Source: Pseudomonas massiliensis | GTDB taxonomy: Bacteria > Pseudomonadota > Gammaproteobacteria > Pseudomonadales > Pseudomonadaceae | NCBI RefSeq assembly: GCF_000826105.1 | Contig: NZ_CCYK01000007.1 | Coordinates: 1,860,001-1,924,000 of the forward strand | Length of the DNA: 64,000 bases | Direction of reading: 5' to 3' | In this document: positions 7,364 to 16,700 of the stretch, one piece after another | Numbering within the stretch: the first letter of the stretch is position 1 | Layout of the letters: the number at the start of each line of letters is the position of its first letter | Notes under the pieces: model-generated | Seen by the model: only the letters and a program-made list of their open reading frames with translations | The model's database searches: none | Told to the model about the DNA's origin: nothing | Translations under genes and position numbers: made by a program

Positions 7364-8208
7364 ACACGCTTAAAGCGCTGCTGCGGCGGCCCCTAGTGGC
7401 TGTCGCCCTGGTCTTCATAGGGGCAGTGGTACTGCTGGCGGTACTGGCCCCCTGGCTGGCCCCTTTCAACCCCGATGAGCAGTTCGTCGAGGGACTGTCC
7501 CTGGAAGGTGCCCCGCTGTCACCCGCCACGCCTTACTGGATGGGCACCGACCTGCTCGGTCGCGACCTGCTCTCTCGTCTTATCTTCGGAGCGCGCACCT
7601 CGCTGTTCATCGGCGTGCTGGCCAATGGGCTGGCGGTGCTCATCGGTACCCTGGTGGGCCTGACCGCCGGTTTCGTCCGGGGATGGCTTGGCACCGCGCT
7701 GATGCGCCTCACGGATCTGATGATGGCCTTCCCCGCCTTGCTCCTGGCCATCGCCCTGTCGGCGATCTTCAAGCCCAGCGTATGGATAGTGGCATTGGTC
7801 ATCGCCATGGTGAACTGGGTCCAGATCGCCCGGGTGATCCACGCCGAAACGGTTGCCCTGAGCGCCCGTGATTTCGTCGCGGTGGAGCGTACCCTGGGGG
7901 CCAGTTCCCTGCGGATTCTCTTCTCGCACCTGCTGCCGCATCTGCTGCCGACCATACTCGTATGGGCCACGCTGGGTATCTCCACCACTGTGCTGCTGGA
8001 GGCCACCCTCTCCTATCTGGGCGTCGGCGTACAGCCGCCCACGCCGAGCTGGGGAAACATCATCTTCGAGAGCCAGACCTACTTCACTTCGGCACCCTGG
8101 CTTGTCTTCATCCCGGGCGCGGCGATCATCCTGCTCTCCCTGGCCTTCAACCTGGTCGGCGACGCCCTGCGCGACGAGCTTGACCCTACCCTGCAGGGGC
8201 GTCGCTGA
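7360..8208 (+). CDS. ABC transporter permease, DppC type
   Basis: The product is 282 residues with an N-terminal membrane segment (VAVALVFIGAVVLLAVLAPWLAP) and a further block of five hydrophobic helices. The conserved cytoplasmic coupling loop is present in the form ARDFVAVERTLGASSLRILF (EAA---G type), as is the DppC-family GTDLLGRDLLSRL segment. It pairs with the DppB-type permease that follows (A shared between TGA and ATG) to form the translocation channel of a family-5 peptide/nickel/opine-type importer. Given its place behind amiCR and before a formamidase, the substrate is probably an amide or amide-containing small molecule (inference). The ATG at 7360 overlaps the amiR stop, supporting this start. 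Confidence 0.92.
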   Translation: MNTLKALLRRPLVAVALVFIGAVVLLAVLAPWLAPFNPDEQFVEGLSLEGAPLSPATPYWMGTDLLGRDLLSRLIFGARTSLFIGVLANGLAVLIGTLVGLTAGFVRGWLGTALMRLTDLMMAFPALLLAIALSAIFKPSVWIVALVIAMVNWVQIARVIHAETVALSARDFVAVERTLGASSLRILFSHLLPHLLPTILVWATLGISTTVLLEATLSYLGVGVQPPTPSWGNIIFESQTYFTSAPWLVFIPGAAIILLSLAFNLVGDALRDELDPTLQGRR

Positions 8209-9134
8209 TGCTGCCGTTCATTCTCCGCCGCGTAGGCTACGCCCTGCTCATTCTGCTGGGCGTTACCCTGATCACCTACCTCTTGCTGTTCCTGTTGCCC
8301 GCCGACCCGGCCCGACAGATCGCAGGCCGTAGCGCCACCCCTGAGGTAGTCACGGCGATCCGCGCCCAGCTGGGCCTCGACCAGCCGTTCTATCGGCAAT
8401 ACCTGGGCTACCTTGGCAATCTGCTGCATGGCGACCTTGGCCGCTCCTACATCCAGCGCACCGCCGTGAGCGAGCTCATAGGGGCGCGCCTGCGTCCTTC
8501 CCTGGAACTGATGGCCGCCGGCATCAGCTTTGAGCTGCTGATCGGCATCAGCCTTGGCGTGCTGGCGGCGCTCAAGCGGGACAGCTTTGCGGACAAGCTG
8601 CTGATGGGTTTTTCCTTCGTGGGTGTATCCGCACCCCAGTTCATTGCCGCGATGCTCTTTCTTTATTTCTTCGCCGTTCAGTTGGGCTGGTTTCCGCTCG
8701 GAGGCTATGGCGGCATCAACCATCTGATGCTCCCCGCGCTGACCCTCGGCTTGCTGGGCAGTGGCTGGTATTCGCGGATAGTCCGCTCGTCGATGATCGA
8801 GGTCTTGCACCAGGACTTCATCCGCACTGCCCGCGCCAAGGGCCTGAGCCGCGCGCGGGTCGTGCTGGTGCATGCGCTGCCCAACGCCATCGTGCCAGTA
8901 ATTCCCATGATCGGCATCGACATCGGCGTGTTCATGGGCGGGCTGGTGGTGGTCGAGTCAGTGTTCGGCTGGCCCGGCATTGGCCAACTGGCCTGGCAGT
9001 CGATCCAGCAGGTGGATATTCCGGTCATCGTCGGCGTCACCACGCTGTCAGCGGTGGCCATCGTCCTGGGCAATCTGTTGGCGGACCTGGTGATCCCGCT
9101 GGTAGACCCACGCATCGACATCAAGCGTCACTGA
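8208..9134 (+). CDS. ABC transporter permease, DppB type
   Basis: This 308-residue integral membrane protein has the DppB hallmarks: an N-terminal helix (RRVGYALLILLGVTLITYLLLFL region) and the segment LLPADPARQIAG followed by LGLDQPFYRQY. The coupling loop DFIRTARAKGLSRARV precedes HALPNAIVP, and the end is DPRIDIK. It forms the heterodimeric channel with the DppC-type protein encoded immediately upstream, their codons overlapping by one base. The order C-B-A-hydrolase-ATPase differs from the common dppABCDF order. Confidence 0.92.
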   Translation: MLPFILRRVGYALLILLGVTLITYLLLFLLPADPARQIAGRSATPEVVTAIRAQLGLDQPFYRQYLGYLGNLLHGDLGRSYIQRTAVSELIGARLRPSLELMAAGISFELLIGISLGVLAALKRDSFADKLLMGFSFVGVSAPQFIAAMLFLYFFAVQLGWFPLGGYGGINHLMLPALTLGLLGSGWYSRIVRSSMIEVLHQDFIRTARAKGLSRARVVLVHALPNAIVPVIPMIGIDIGVFMGGLVVVESVFGWPGIGQLAWQSIQQVDIPVIVGVTTLSAVAIVLGNLLADLVIPLVDPRIDIKRH

Positions 9135-9159
9135 ACCTTTCAACACAACGGGGCAAACC

Positions 9160-10767
9160 ATGAAGATCAAAGCGCTGACCCTGGCCGTGGCGGCCACGCT
9201 GTGTACGACGCCGTTATGGGCTGATACGCCCAAGAGTGGTGGCAATGTAGTTGTGACCTACCAGAACGACGTCGCTACACTGGACCCGGCCATCGGCTAC
9301 GACTGGCAGAATTGGTCGATGATCAAAAGCCTGTTCGGGCGGCTGATGGACTACAAGCCGGGCACCACCGAACTGGTCAAAAGCCTGGCCGAAGACTATA
9401 GCGTGTCGGCCGACGGCACCGTGTATAGCTTCACCTTGCTCAAGGGCGTGAAATTCCAGAATGGGCGCGAGCTGGTGGCCAGCGACGTCAAGTACTCCCT
9501 GGAGCGTACCGTCAATCCCAAGACCCAGAGCCCAGGCGCCGGCTTCTTCAGCACCATCGTGGGTTATGACGACGTCAGCAGCGGCAAGAGCCAGACGCTG
9601 AGCGGGATCAAGGTCGTCGACGATCATCACCTGACCATCAGCCTCAGCGCGCCGAATGCCACCTTCTTGCATCTGATGGCCCTCAACTTCGCCTCGGTAG
9701 TGCCCAGGGAAGCGGTGGAAAAGTGGGGTGCCGACTTCGGCAAGCATCCGGTGGGCAGTGGCGCTTTCAGCCTGGCGAACTGGCAGCTCGGCCAGAAGCT
9801 GGAGCTGGTGAAGAATCCCGACTATTTCCAGAAGGGGCTGCCGTATGTGGACAAGATCACCTTCGAGATCGGTCAGGACCCTACCGTGTCGCTCCTGCGT
9901 CTACAAAAGGGCGAGGTGGACATCGCCGGCGACGGGGTGCCGCCCGCGCAGTTCCTCCAGTTCAAGAACGACGCGGCCGCCAAGGCCTTGATGGTTACCG
10001 GCAACCAGTTGCAAACCGGGTACGTCACTCTGAAAACCACACTGCCACCGTTCGACAACCTGAAGGTGCGCCAGGCCGTGAACATGGCCATCAGCAAGGA
10101 ACGCATCGTGCGTATCATCAATGGTCGGGCCATCCCCGCCAATCAGCCGCTGCCGCCAGCCATGCCCGGCTATGACCCGCAATTCAAGGGCCTGCCCTAC
10201 GATGTGGACGGGGCGAAGAAGCTGCTGGCCGAGGCTGGGTTCGCCAAGGGCTTCGACACCGAGCTGTATGTCATGAACACAGACCCACAACCGCGGATCG
10301 CCCAGTCGATCCAACAGGACCTGGCCAAGGTGGGCATCCGGGCGCAGATCAAATCGCTGGCGCAAGCCAACGTGATCGCCGCTGGCAGCGCCAGGGACCA
10401 GGCGCCCATGGTCTGGTCCGGGGGCATGGCCTGGATCGCCGACTTCCCTGATCCGTCCAACTTCTACGGCCCTATCCTTGGCTGCAGCGGCGCGGTGGAA
10501 GGCGGCTGGAACTGGGCACTGTACTGCAACAAGGCGCTGGATGAGCGCGCGGCCAAGGCCGATGCCATGGCGGCCCCCGGGCAGGAGGCCGAACGCACCG
10601 AAGCCTGGAAGAAAATCTTCACCGACGTGATGGCCGACGCCCCTTGGATACCGGTCTTCAACGAGCAACGTTTCACCGTGCGCTCCCAGCGCCTGGGCGG
10701 CGCCGACGACCTTTACGTGGACCCGGTGCATGTACCGGTGAACTACGACTACATCTGGGTGAAATGA
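9160..10767 (+). CDS. ABC transporter substrate-binding protein, family 5 (peptide/opine/nickel type)
   Basis: The 535-residue precursor carries a Sec signal peptide (residues 1-21, cleavage after TPLWA) and a complete SBP_bac_5 domain: DVATLDPAIGYD, the hallmark LAEDYSVSADGTVYSFTLLKGVKFQNG region, HPVGSGAF and VRQAVNMAISKERIV. It captures the ligand in the periplasm and delivers it to the DppB/C-type permeases encoded just upstream. The family mostly binds short peptides, but members also bind nickel, heme, glutathione and sugars. The presence of amiC, amiR and a formamidase in the operon points to an amide or a small N-acyl compound (inference). Confidence 0.92.
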   Translation: MKIKALTLAVAATLCTTPLWADTPKSGGNVVVTYQNDVATLDPAIGYDWQNWSMIKSLFGRLMDYKPGTTELVKSLAEDYSVSADGTVYSFTLLKGVKFQNGRELVASDVKYSLERTVNPKTQSPGAGFFSTIVGYDDVSSGKSQTLSGIKVVDDHHLTISLSAPNATFLHLMALNFASVVPREAVEKWGADFGKHPVGSGAFSLANWQLGQKLELVKNPDYFQKGLPYVDKITFEIGQDPTVSLLRLQKGEVDIAGDGVPPAQFLQFKNDAAAKALMVTGNQLQTGYVTLKTTLPPFDNLKVRQAVNMAISKERIVRIINGRAIPANQPLPPAMPGYDPQFKGLPYDVDGAKKLLAEAGFAKGFDTELYVMNTDPQPRIAQSIQQDLAKVGIRAQIKSLAQANVIAAGSARDQAPMVWSGGMAWIADFPDPSNFYGPILGCSGAVEGGWNWALYCNKALDERAAKADAMAAPGQEAERTEAWKKIFTDVMADAPWIPVFNEQRFTVRSQRLGGADDLYVDPVHVPVNYDYIWVK

Positions 10768-10822
10768 CATAAGCGGTGGCTCGTGTCACGAGCCATCGTC
10801 GCCATCGCAAGAGGATACTGCC

Positions 10823-11770
10823 ATGTGCCAGAACTGCCTGGTCAAGACCATCCACAGCGTCAACAGCCACTTCGGCTGGGACAACAGCCTAACCCCGGTG
10901 GAACGCGTCGCACCGGGGAGCGTCCTGCAAATGAACTGCAGGGATTCTTCCAACGGCTACTTCACGGCTCAGTCTCAGGTGGCGGACGTGGTCACGATGC
11001 CTTTCGACCAGATCAACCCCGTGACCGGGCCGGTCTACGTCGAGGGCGCCCAGCCAGGTGACATCCTCAAGATCACGCTCGATAGTTTCAAGCCGGGCGG
11101 TTTTGGCTGGACAGCCAACATCCCCGGCTTCGGCCTGCTGGCCGATCAATTCACTAACCCCGCCCTGGCGCTCTGGCAGTATGACACCCAGACCCTGGCG
11201 CCAGCCGCCTTCGGGCAATTCGCCAAGGTGCCGCTCAAGCCGTTCGCCGGCACCGTCGGGGTGGCACCGGCCCAGGCTGGCTCGCATTCGGTCGTGCCGC
11301 CGCGACGTGTGGGTGGCAACCTGGACATCCGCGACCTGGCGGCGGGCAGCGTGCTGTATCTCCCGGTCGAGGTGGAAGGCGCCCTGTTTTCCATTGGCGA
11401 CACCCATGCCGCCCAGGGTGATGGCGAAGTCTGCGGCACGGCCATCGAAAGCGCCATGGACGTCGTGGTGAAACTCGATCTGATCAAGCAGACCCCCCTG
11501 GCCACGCCACGCTTCAGCACGCCTGGCCCGGTTACCCGCCACCTGGACAGCGCTGGCTACGAGGCATTCACCGGCATCGGGCCCGACCTGATGCAGGCCG
11601 CCCGCCAGGCGGTCGCCAATACCGTGGACTGGTTGTGCCGTGAACAGGGAATGCCCGCCGAGCAGGCGTACATGCTGTGTTCCGTGTGTGGCGATCTGCG
11701 CATCAGCGAAATCGTCGACCTGCCCAACTGGGTGGTGTCGTTCTACTTCCCCAAAGTGGTGTTCAACTGA
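10823..11770 (+). CDS. Acetamidase/formamidase family protein
   Basis: The 315-residue product belongs to the FmdA/AmdA family of cytoplasmic metal-dependent amidohydrolases, which release ammonia from formamide, acetamide and related short amides. Supporting segments are the opening HFGWDN, the central GFGLLAD and VAPAQAGSHSVVPPRRVGGNLDIRDLAAGS region, and the GDTHAAQGDGEVCGTAIE motif, whose His/Asp/Glu/Cys residues are the conserved active-site set of the family. It replaces the AmiE amidase that accompanies amiCR in P. aeruginosa, while the ABC importer replaces the AmiS channel. Its stop overlaps the ATPase start by one base. Confidence 0.9.
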   Translation: MCQNCLVKTIHSVNSHFGWDNSLTPVERVAPGSVLQMNCRDSSNGYFTAQSQVADVVTMPFDQINPVTGPVYVEGAQPGDILKITLDSFKPGGFGWTANIPGFGLLADQFTNPALALWQYDTQTLAPAAFGQFAKVPLKPFAGTVGVAPAQAGSHSVVPPRRVGGNLDIRDLAAGSVLYLPVEVEGALFSIGDTHAAQGDGEVCGTAIESAMDVVVKLDLIKQTPLATPRFSTPGPVTRHLDSAGYEAFTGIGPDLMQAARQAVANTVDWLCREQGMPAEQAYMLCSVCGDLRISEIVDLPNWVVSFYFPKVVFN

Positions 11771-13512
11771 TGGCCGAACCCTTGCCCAGCTTGTCCGTCG
11801 AGCATCTGAGCATCGAGGTGGGTGCCGGGGCGGCCCACAAGGTAGTGGTCGAGGACCTGAGCTTCGCGCTCTATCCCGGACGCACCCTGTGCATCGCCGG
11901 GGAATCCGGCAGCGGTAAGTCGCTGTCGTCCTTGGCAATCATGGGGCTGTTGCCCAAGGGTGTGAAGGCCAGCGCTGGGGCGATCCGGTTCGATGGCCAG
12001 GATCTGCTTCGCCTACCCGAGCCTGATCTGCGGGCATTGCGCGGCAAGCGCATCGGGATGATCTTCCAGGAACCGATGACCTCACTGAACCCATTGCTCA
12101 CCGTGGGGCAACAGTTGGCGGAAACCTTGCGCCGCCACGAAGCCCTGGGGCGCTCGCAAGCCCGCCTGCGCTGCCGCGAGATGCTCGAGGCCGTGCGCAT
12201 GCCCCAGGCGGAGAAACGGCTGGCCCAGTATCCCCACGAACTATCCGGTGGCATGCGCCAGCGGGTGATGATCGCCATGGCCATGCTCTGCCAGCCCCAG
12301 CTACTGATCGCCGACGAGCCGACCACGGCGCTGGACGTCACCATCCAGGCGCAGATCCTGGAGCTGATGCGTGAATTGCAGCAGCAGTTCAGGACCAGCC
12401 TGCTGTTGATCACCCACGACATGGGGGTGGTCGCGGAAATGGCCGATGAAGTGGTGGTGATGAACCAGGGCCGCATGGAAGAACGCGGCAGCCTGCAGCA
12501 AGTGTTCACAATGCCCCAGGCCGCCTATACACGGAAATTGATGGCCGCCGTGCCCGTCCTGGGTACCGCGGCGCCCTTGGAGACGCTGAGCGAACAGCCT
12601 GTTGTGCTGGCGGTGCAAGACCTGAGCGTGCGTTTCGCCTTGCGTCGTGGCTGGTTCGAGCGCCCTCGCGCTGTTCACGCGGTGGAGGGTGTGAGCTTCG
12701 AGCTGCGCCACGGTGAGACCCTGGGGTTGGTCGGTGAAAGTGGCTGCGGCAAATCCACCACGGGCAAGGCCATCATGAACATGCTCGCGTACCAGGGCAG
12801 CGTCCGCCTTCATGGGCAGGAACTCAACGGCCTGCACGGCGACGCCTTGCAGCGGGTACGCCGGGACATCCAGATGGTATTCCAGGATCCCTACGCGGCC
12901 CTCAACCCGCGCAAGACGGTGTTCGATCTGGTAGGCGAGCCATTGCTGATCCATGACCGCCTGGCCGAACCCGAACGCCGCGCGCGAGTAGCCCGACTGC
13001 TAGAGCAGGTGGACCTGCCCGTCGTTGCCATGGAGCGCTACCCGCATCAGTTTTCCGGTGGCCAACGGCAACGTCTGTGCATCGCCCGTGCCCTTGCTTT
13101 GAACCCCAAGGTCATCATCGCCGACGAATCGGTCTCGGCCCTGGATGTCTCGGTACAGGCCCAGGTGCTGGACCTGCTCGAACGGCTACGCACTGAGCAT
13201 GGCCTGAGCTATCTGTTCATTTCCCATGACATGGCGGTAGTGGAGCGGATCTGTCATCGGGTGGCAGTGATGTATGCAGGCAGGATCGTCGAGATCGGCG
13301 CGCGCGACCAGGTGCTGCACAACCCCCAGCATCCCTATACGCGCCGGCTCCTGGCTGCGGTTCCGCTCCCGCAACTGGGCAAGCGACGAGACTTCAAGGG
13401 CCTGCTCAAGGACTTCATGCCGCCCAACCCCATCAAGGAGGCTGGCTTCACCCCTCCACCACAGCGCTACGCGCCCGTGGGCGTGGACCACTGGGTGGCG
13501 ATAGAAGCCTGA
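11770..13512 (+). CDS. Dipeptide-type ABC transporter ATP-binding protein, DppD-DppF fusion
   Basis: The 580-residue protein contains two complete nucleotide-binding domains in tandem. Domain 1 has Walker A GESGSGKS (about 44-51), signature LSGGMRQR and Walker B LLIADEPTTALD. Domain 2 has Walker A GESGCGKST (about 331), signature FSGGQRQR and Walker B VIIADESVSALD. Each is followed by the oligopeptide-transporter C-terminal extension (PQHPYTRRLLAAVP). It powers the importer encoded at 7360-10767. The ATG at 11770 overlaps the formamidase stop; upstream in-frame codons lie within that gene and are not used. Confidence 0.93.
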   Translation: MAEPLPSLSVEHLSIEVGAGAAHKVVVEDLSFALYPGRTLCIAGESGSGKSLSSLAIMGLLPKGVKASAGAIRFDGQDLLRLPEPDLRALRGKRIGMIFQEPMTSLNPLLTVGQQLAETLRRHEALGRSQARLRCREMLEAVRMPQAEKRLAQYPHELSGGMRQRVMIAMAMLCQPQLLIADEPTTALDVTIQAQILELMRELQQQFRTSLLLITHDMGVVAEMADEVVVMNQGRMEERGSLQQVFTMPQAAYTRKLMAAVPVLGTAAPLETLSEQPVVLAVQDLSVRFALRRGWFERPRAVHAVEGVSFELRHGETLGLVGESGCGKSTTGKAIMNMLAYQGSVRLHGQELNGLHGDALQRVRRDIQMVFQDPYAALNPRKTVFDLVGEPLLIHDRLAEPERRARVARLLEQVDLPVVAMERYPHQFSGGQRQRLCIARALALNPKVIIADESVSALDVSVQAQVLDLLERLRTEHGLSYLFISHDMAVVERICHRVAVMYAGRIVEIGARDQVLHNPQHPYTRRLLAAVPLPQLGKRRDFKGLLKDFMPPNPIKEAGFTPPPQRYAPVGVDHWVAIEA

Positions 13513-13531
13513 GCCGCCCGGGCAGGATGCA

Positions 13532-13553
13532 CAAGCGCAGAGACCAGCGCTTG
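13532..13553 (+). terminator. Stem-loop after the amide operon (possible terminator)
   Basis: CAAGCGC (13532-13538) and GCGCTTG (13547-13553) form a perfect seven-base stem with an eight-base loop, 20 bp after the ATPase stop. There is no T-run after it, so it may be a weak or Rho-assisted end or an mRNA-stabilising structure. Confidence 0.35.
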
Positions 13554-13673
13554 CGCGGCCTATGCAGCTTAGGAACTCCCCCGTGAGCGATTGCATGGCC
13601 CCGCGGAAGCCAGCCCCGCCTGCTGTTGGCCTGACGTTTCGTCGGAATCGCCTGCCTTCAGAACCTTTCCGTT

Positions 13674-13702
13674 TTGACACACTTCAGGCCCGCGCCTATA
13701 CC
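13674..13702 (+). promoter_or_regulatory. Sigma-70 promoter for the autotransporter gene
   Basis: A perfect minus-35 TTGACA (13674-13679) is separated by 17 bases from TATACC (13697-13702). Transcription would begin near 13709, 26 bases before the autotransporter ATG. This gives the gene its own promoter, independent of the amide operon. Confidence 0.65.
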
Positions 13703-13734
13703 CAGGCAACCTCCACCTCGCAGGGTAGCCTCAA

Positions 13735-16700
13735 ATGGACTCAAGCAACCCTGGTCAGTCTCGGCAGTCGACCGCACAGCATACCCCTTCGACCTTTCGT
13801 AACCGCTTCGACACTCAGCCTCATAGGCTGAGCCTGGCCATCGTGCTTGCCTTGGGCACTTTGACAGCAGCCACGGCAAGCCTCGGGGCCGGCAGTTGCA
13901 CAGGCAGCGGCACCACCGTGATCAATGGAGCGCAAAGCCAGGGTTGCCGGCTCGGCCATGGCGCCAGCCTCAACGTCACGGCGACCGGGGCGATCGAGCC
14001 CGCAGCCGAACCGGCGGTGAGCGTGCAAGGCGTCACCGCCCGCCGTATCGTCAATCAGGGTGTGCTGGCTGGCGTCGAGCTAGGAGTGTCGATTGTCCAG
14101 GGCGCGCTCAGCGCAGGGCTGAACAATGCCCTGGGCGCGACCATCAGCGGCGCATCCTCGGCCGTGCTCATCGAAAACAGCCGAGTGGACGGGGGCCTGC
14201 GCAACGCAGGCACCCTCAATGGCTCATTGACCCTCCGGGACAGCCACTTGACGGGCGGGTTGGACAACGCTGGCAGTATCGCTGCCAGCCAGGATCATGC
14301 CATAGGGCTGTTCGAAAGTACTCTCACCGGCAACCTCAGGAACAGTGCCTCGCTTTCAGCGGCTTCGGCCATACGCCTGGACGGTTCACGCCTCGAAGGC
14401 TCACTGATCAATGCCGGCAACCTGTCTGGCGGCAGTTACCCGCTGTTCATCAGCGGCGGCACGGTGATTACCGGTGACCTGGTCAATACCGGCACCCTCT
14501 GGGGCGATACACGCATCGTGGACAGTGTCATAGAGGGGGCATTCATCAATAGCAGTGGCGGCGTGTTGCGTAACAACCCCACAGCCCTGACCATCTGGAA
14601 TTCCACCATAGCCGGGGGTTTCATCAACCAGGGCACGATCAATACAGGCTCCGGCATTACGCTGGATAACGACGTGCTGGGCGGTTTCGTCAATACCGGT
14701 ACCCTGTACGTCAGCAGCGGCGACCTCGCCATTCGCGCCACCACCATCAAGGGTAACCTGGTGAACAGCGGAAGCATTGCGTCGTCCGAAGTGGGCTTCG
14801 GTGCCATTTCCTTATACAACGGCGTGGTCACCGGCAATGTGGTGAACAGCGGCAGCCTGGATGCCGGCTACTTCGGTAGCGCCATCCGGGTCTGGCAAGG
14901 CCAGCGCGTACAAGGCGATGTGGTCAACGCCGGTGAAATCATCGGCTATACCGGGTTCGACCTGGCCGATGCCCAGGTAGACGGCGGCCTCTACAACACT
15001 GGCCGGCTCGATGGCCTGAATCGCGACGCCTTTCTGGAAGGTGTAGGGGTGTCCGTCGTAAACAGCACCCTTGGCGGCGACCTCTCCAACAGCGGCACAC
15101 TCAAGGGCCGCGCGCAGGCGGTGACGGTGAGAGGCTCGAGCATCCGCGGCAATGTCGTGAATAGCGGCGCCATGCTTTCGGCCAGAACAACCATAGCCCT
15201 GGAGAGCAGCAGCCTGGGAGGCAGCCTGTTCAACAGTGGAACCCTTGGCGTGGACCCGGATCTGCGCGACGATATCCCGGACCCCACCACCAGCGCCATC
15301 ACCTTACGCCAGTCCAGTGCCAGGAACCTGCTCAACAGCGGCACCATCAGGGGCAAGCTCTGGGGGCTTAACCTGGAGCAGAGTCAGCTGAGCGGCCGCA
15401 TCACCAACGCGGCCGACGCTTTTCTTTCAGGTACCGCGGGCGCAATCCGCTTGCTCGATAGCCATGTGGACGGCGGCATCGTCAATGAGGGGTCGCTCAG
15501 CGGGGAAACCCTCGTACTGATCGAAAACAGCACCCTGGGGGGCTTGCGCAACAGTGCCGACCTGCAGCTTGCAGAGGCAGGATTCAGTTTCCAGGGCAGT
15601 ACGGTCAATGGCGATATCCGCAATGTGGGTGATCTTGCCGGCGGCTATACCGCCATGCTTGTGGACAGCACAGCGGTCAACGGCTCGCTACGCAACGCCG
15701 GGCGCATCGATGCCGGCAGCTACGCGCTCCTGATACAGAACGCTTCGCGCATAAGCGGCGATATCGTCAACACCGGCTCGCTCTATGGCTATACCCAGAT
15801 CAGTGGCAGCACCGTCGCAGGCGCGCTGATCAACACCGGCACTGGCATTGTGCAGGGGAATCCGGATGGTTTCGGCATCTTCTACAGCACCTTGGAAGGC
15901 GGCATCATCAACCGCGGGAGAATTCACTCCGGCGAAGGGATCTCCATTCGCGGCAGCGTGCTGGGCGGCATCTTCAACAGTGGTGAAATGGATGTCAGCT
16001 CCGGTGCCCTTTACATTGGTGGCACGCAGATTCGCGGCGACATCCTCAACAGCGGCGTGCTGGGCAACGACAGCGACGGCTATGGTGGCGTGGTCCTTAC
16101 CCAAGGCAGCCTGACTGGAAACTTCGACAATCGCGGCGAGCTGCGCGGTGGATACCAGGGCACCGCATTGCAGATCCTCGATAATGAGCAGGTATCAGGC
16201 AGCCTGCTCAACAGCGGATGGATCTGGGGGGGCCAAGGCATTCTCTTAGACCGCGCCACGGTCGTTGGGGACCTGCGTAACGAGGGGACCATCACCGGTT
16301 TCAACGCCATCTGGCAGGATCAGGGCGCCGCGGTGCAGCTCGAGCAGGCGACTTTGGCTGGCAACCTGCGCAACAGCGGCACGATGACCGGCGTCACCTA
16401 TGGCTTGAGGCTGAGCGGCACAAACCTCGGGGGCAGCCTGATCAACAGCGGCCGCATCGCTTCGGCCGATGCGGCCCTGGTGGTTGAAAACAGCACCATC
16501 GCTGGTCATTTGAAAAACGCCGGCTACATTGGCGTCGACAGCAGCATTTCCCCAGACTTCATCAAGGCCCAGAGCAATGGCCTGCTGATCAGGGGCTCCA
16601 CGGTCGAGGGCCTGGTGTCCAACAGCGGTCAGGTGATGGGCAACCGCGTGGGGCTGCGCGTGACCGACAGCACGCTAAAGCACGATCTGATCAACACGGG

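Noticed and set aside
13532..13553. Strong intrinsic terminator after the amide operon
   Set aside because: The stem is perfect but no T-run follows, so it is listed only as a possible terminator.
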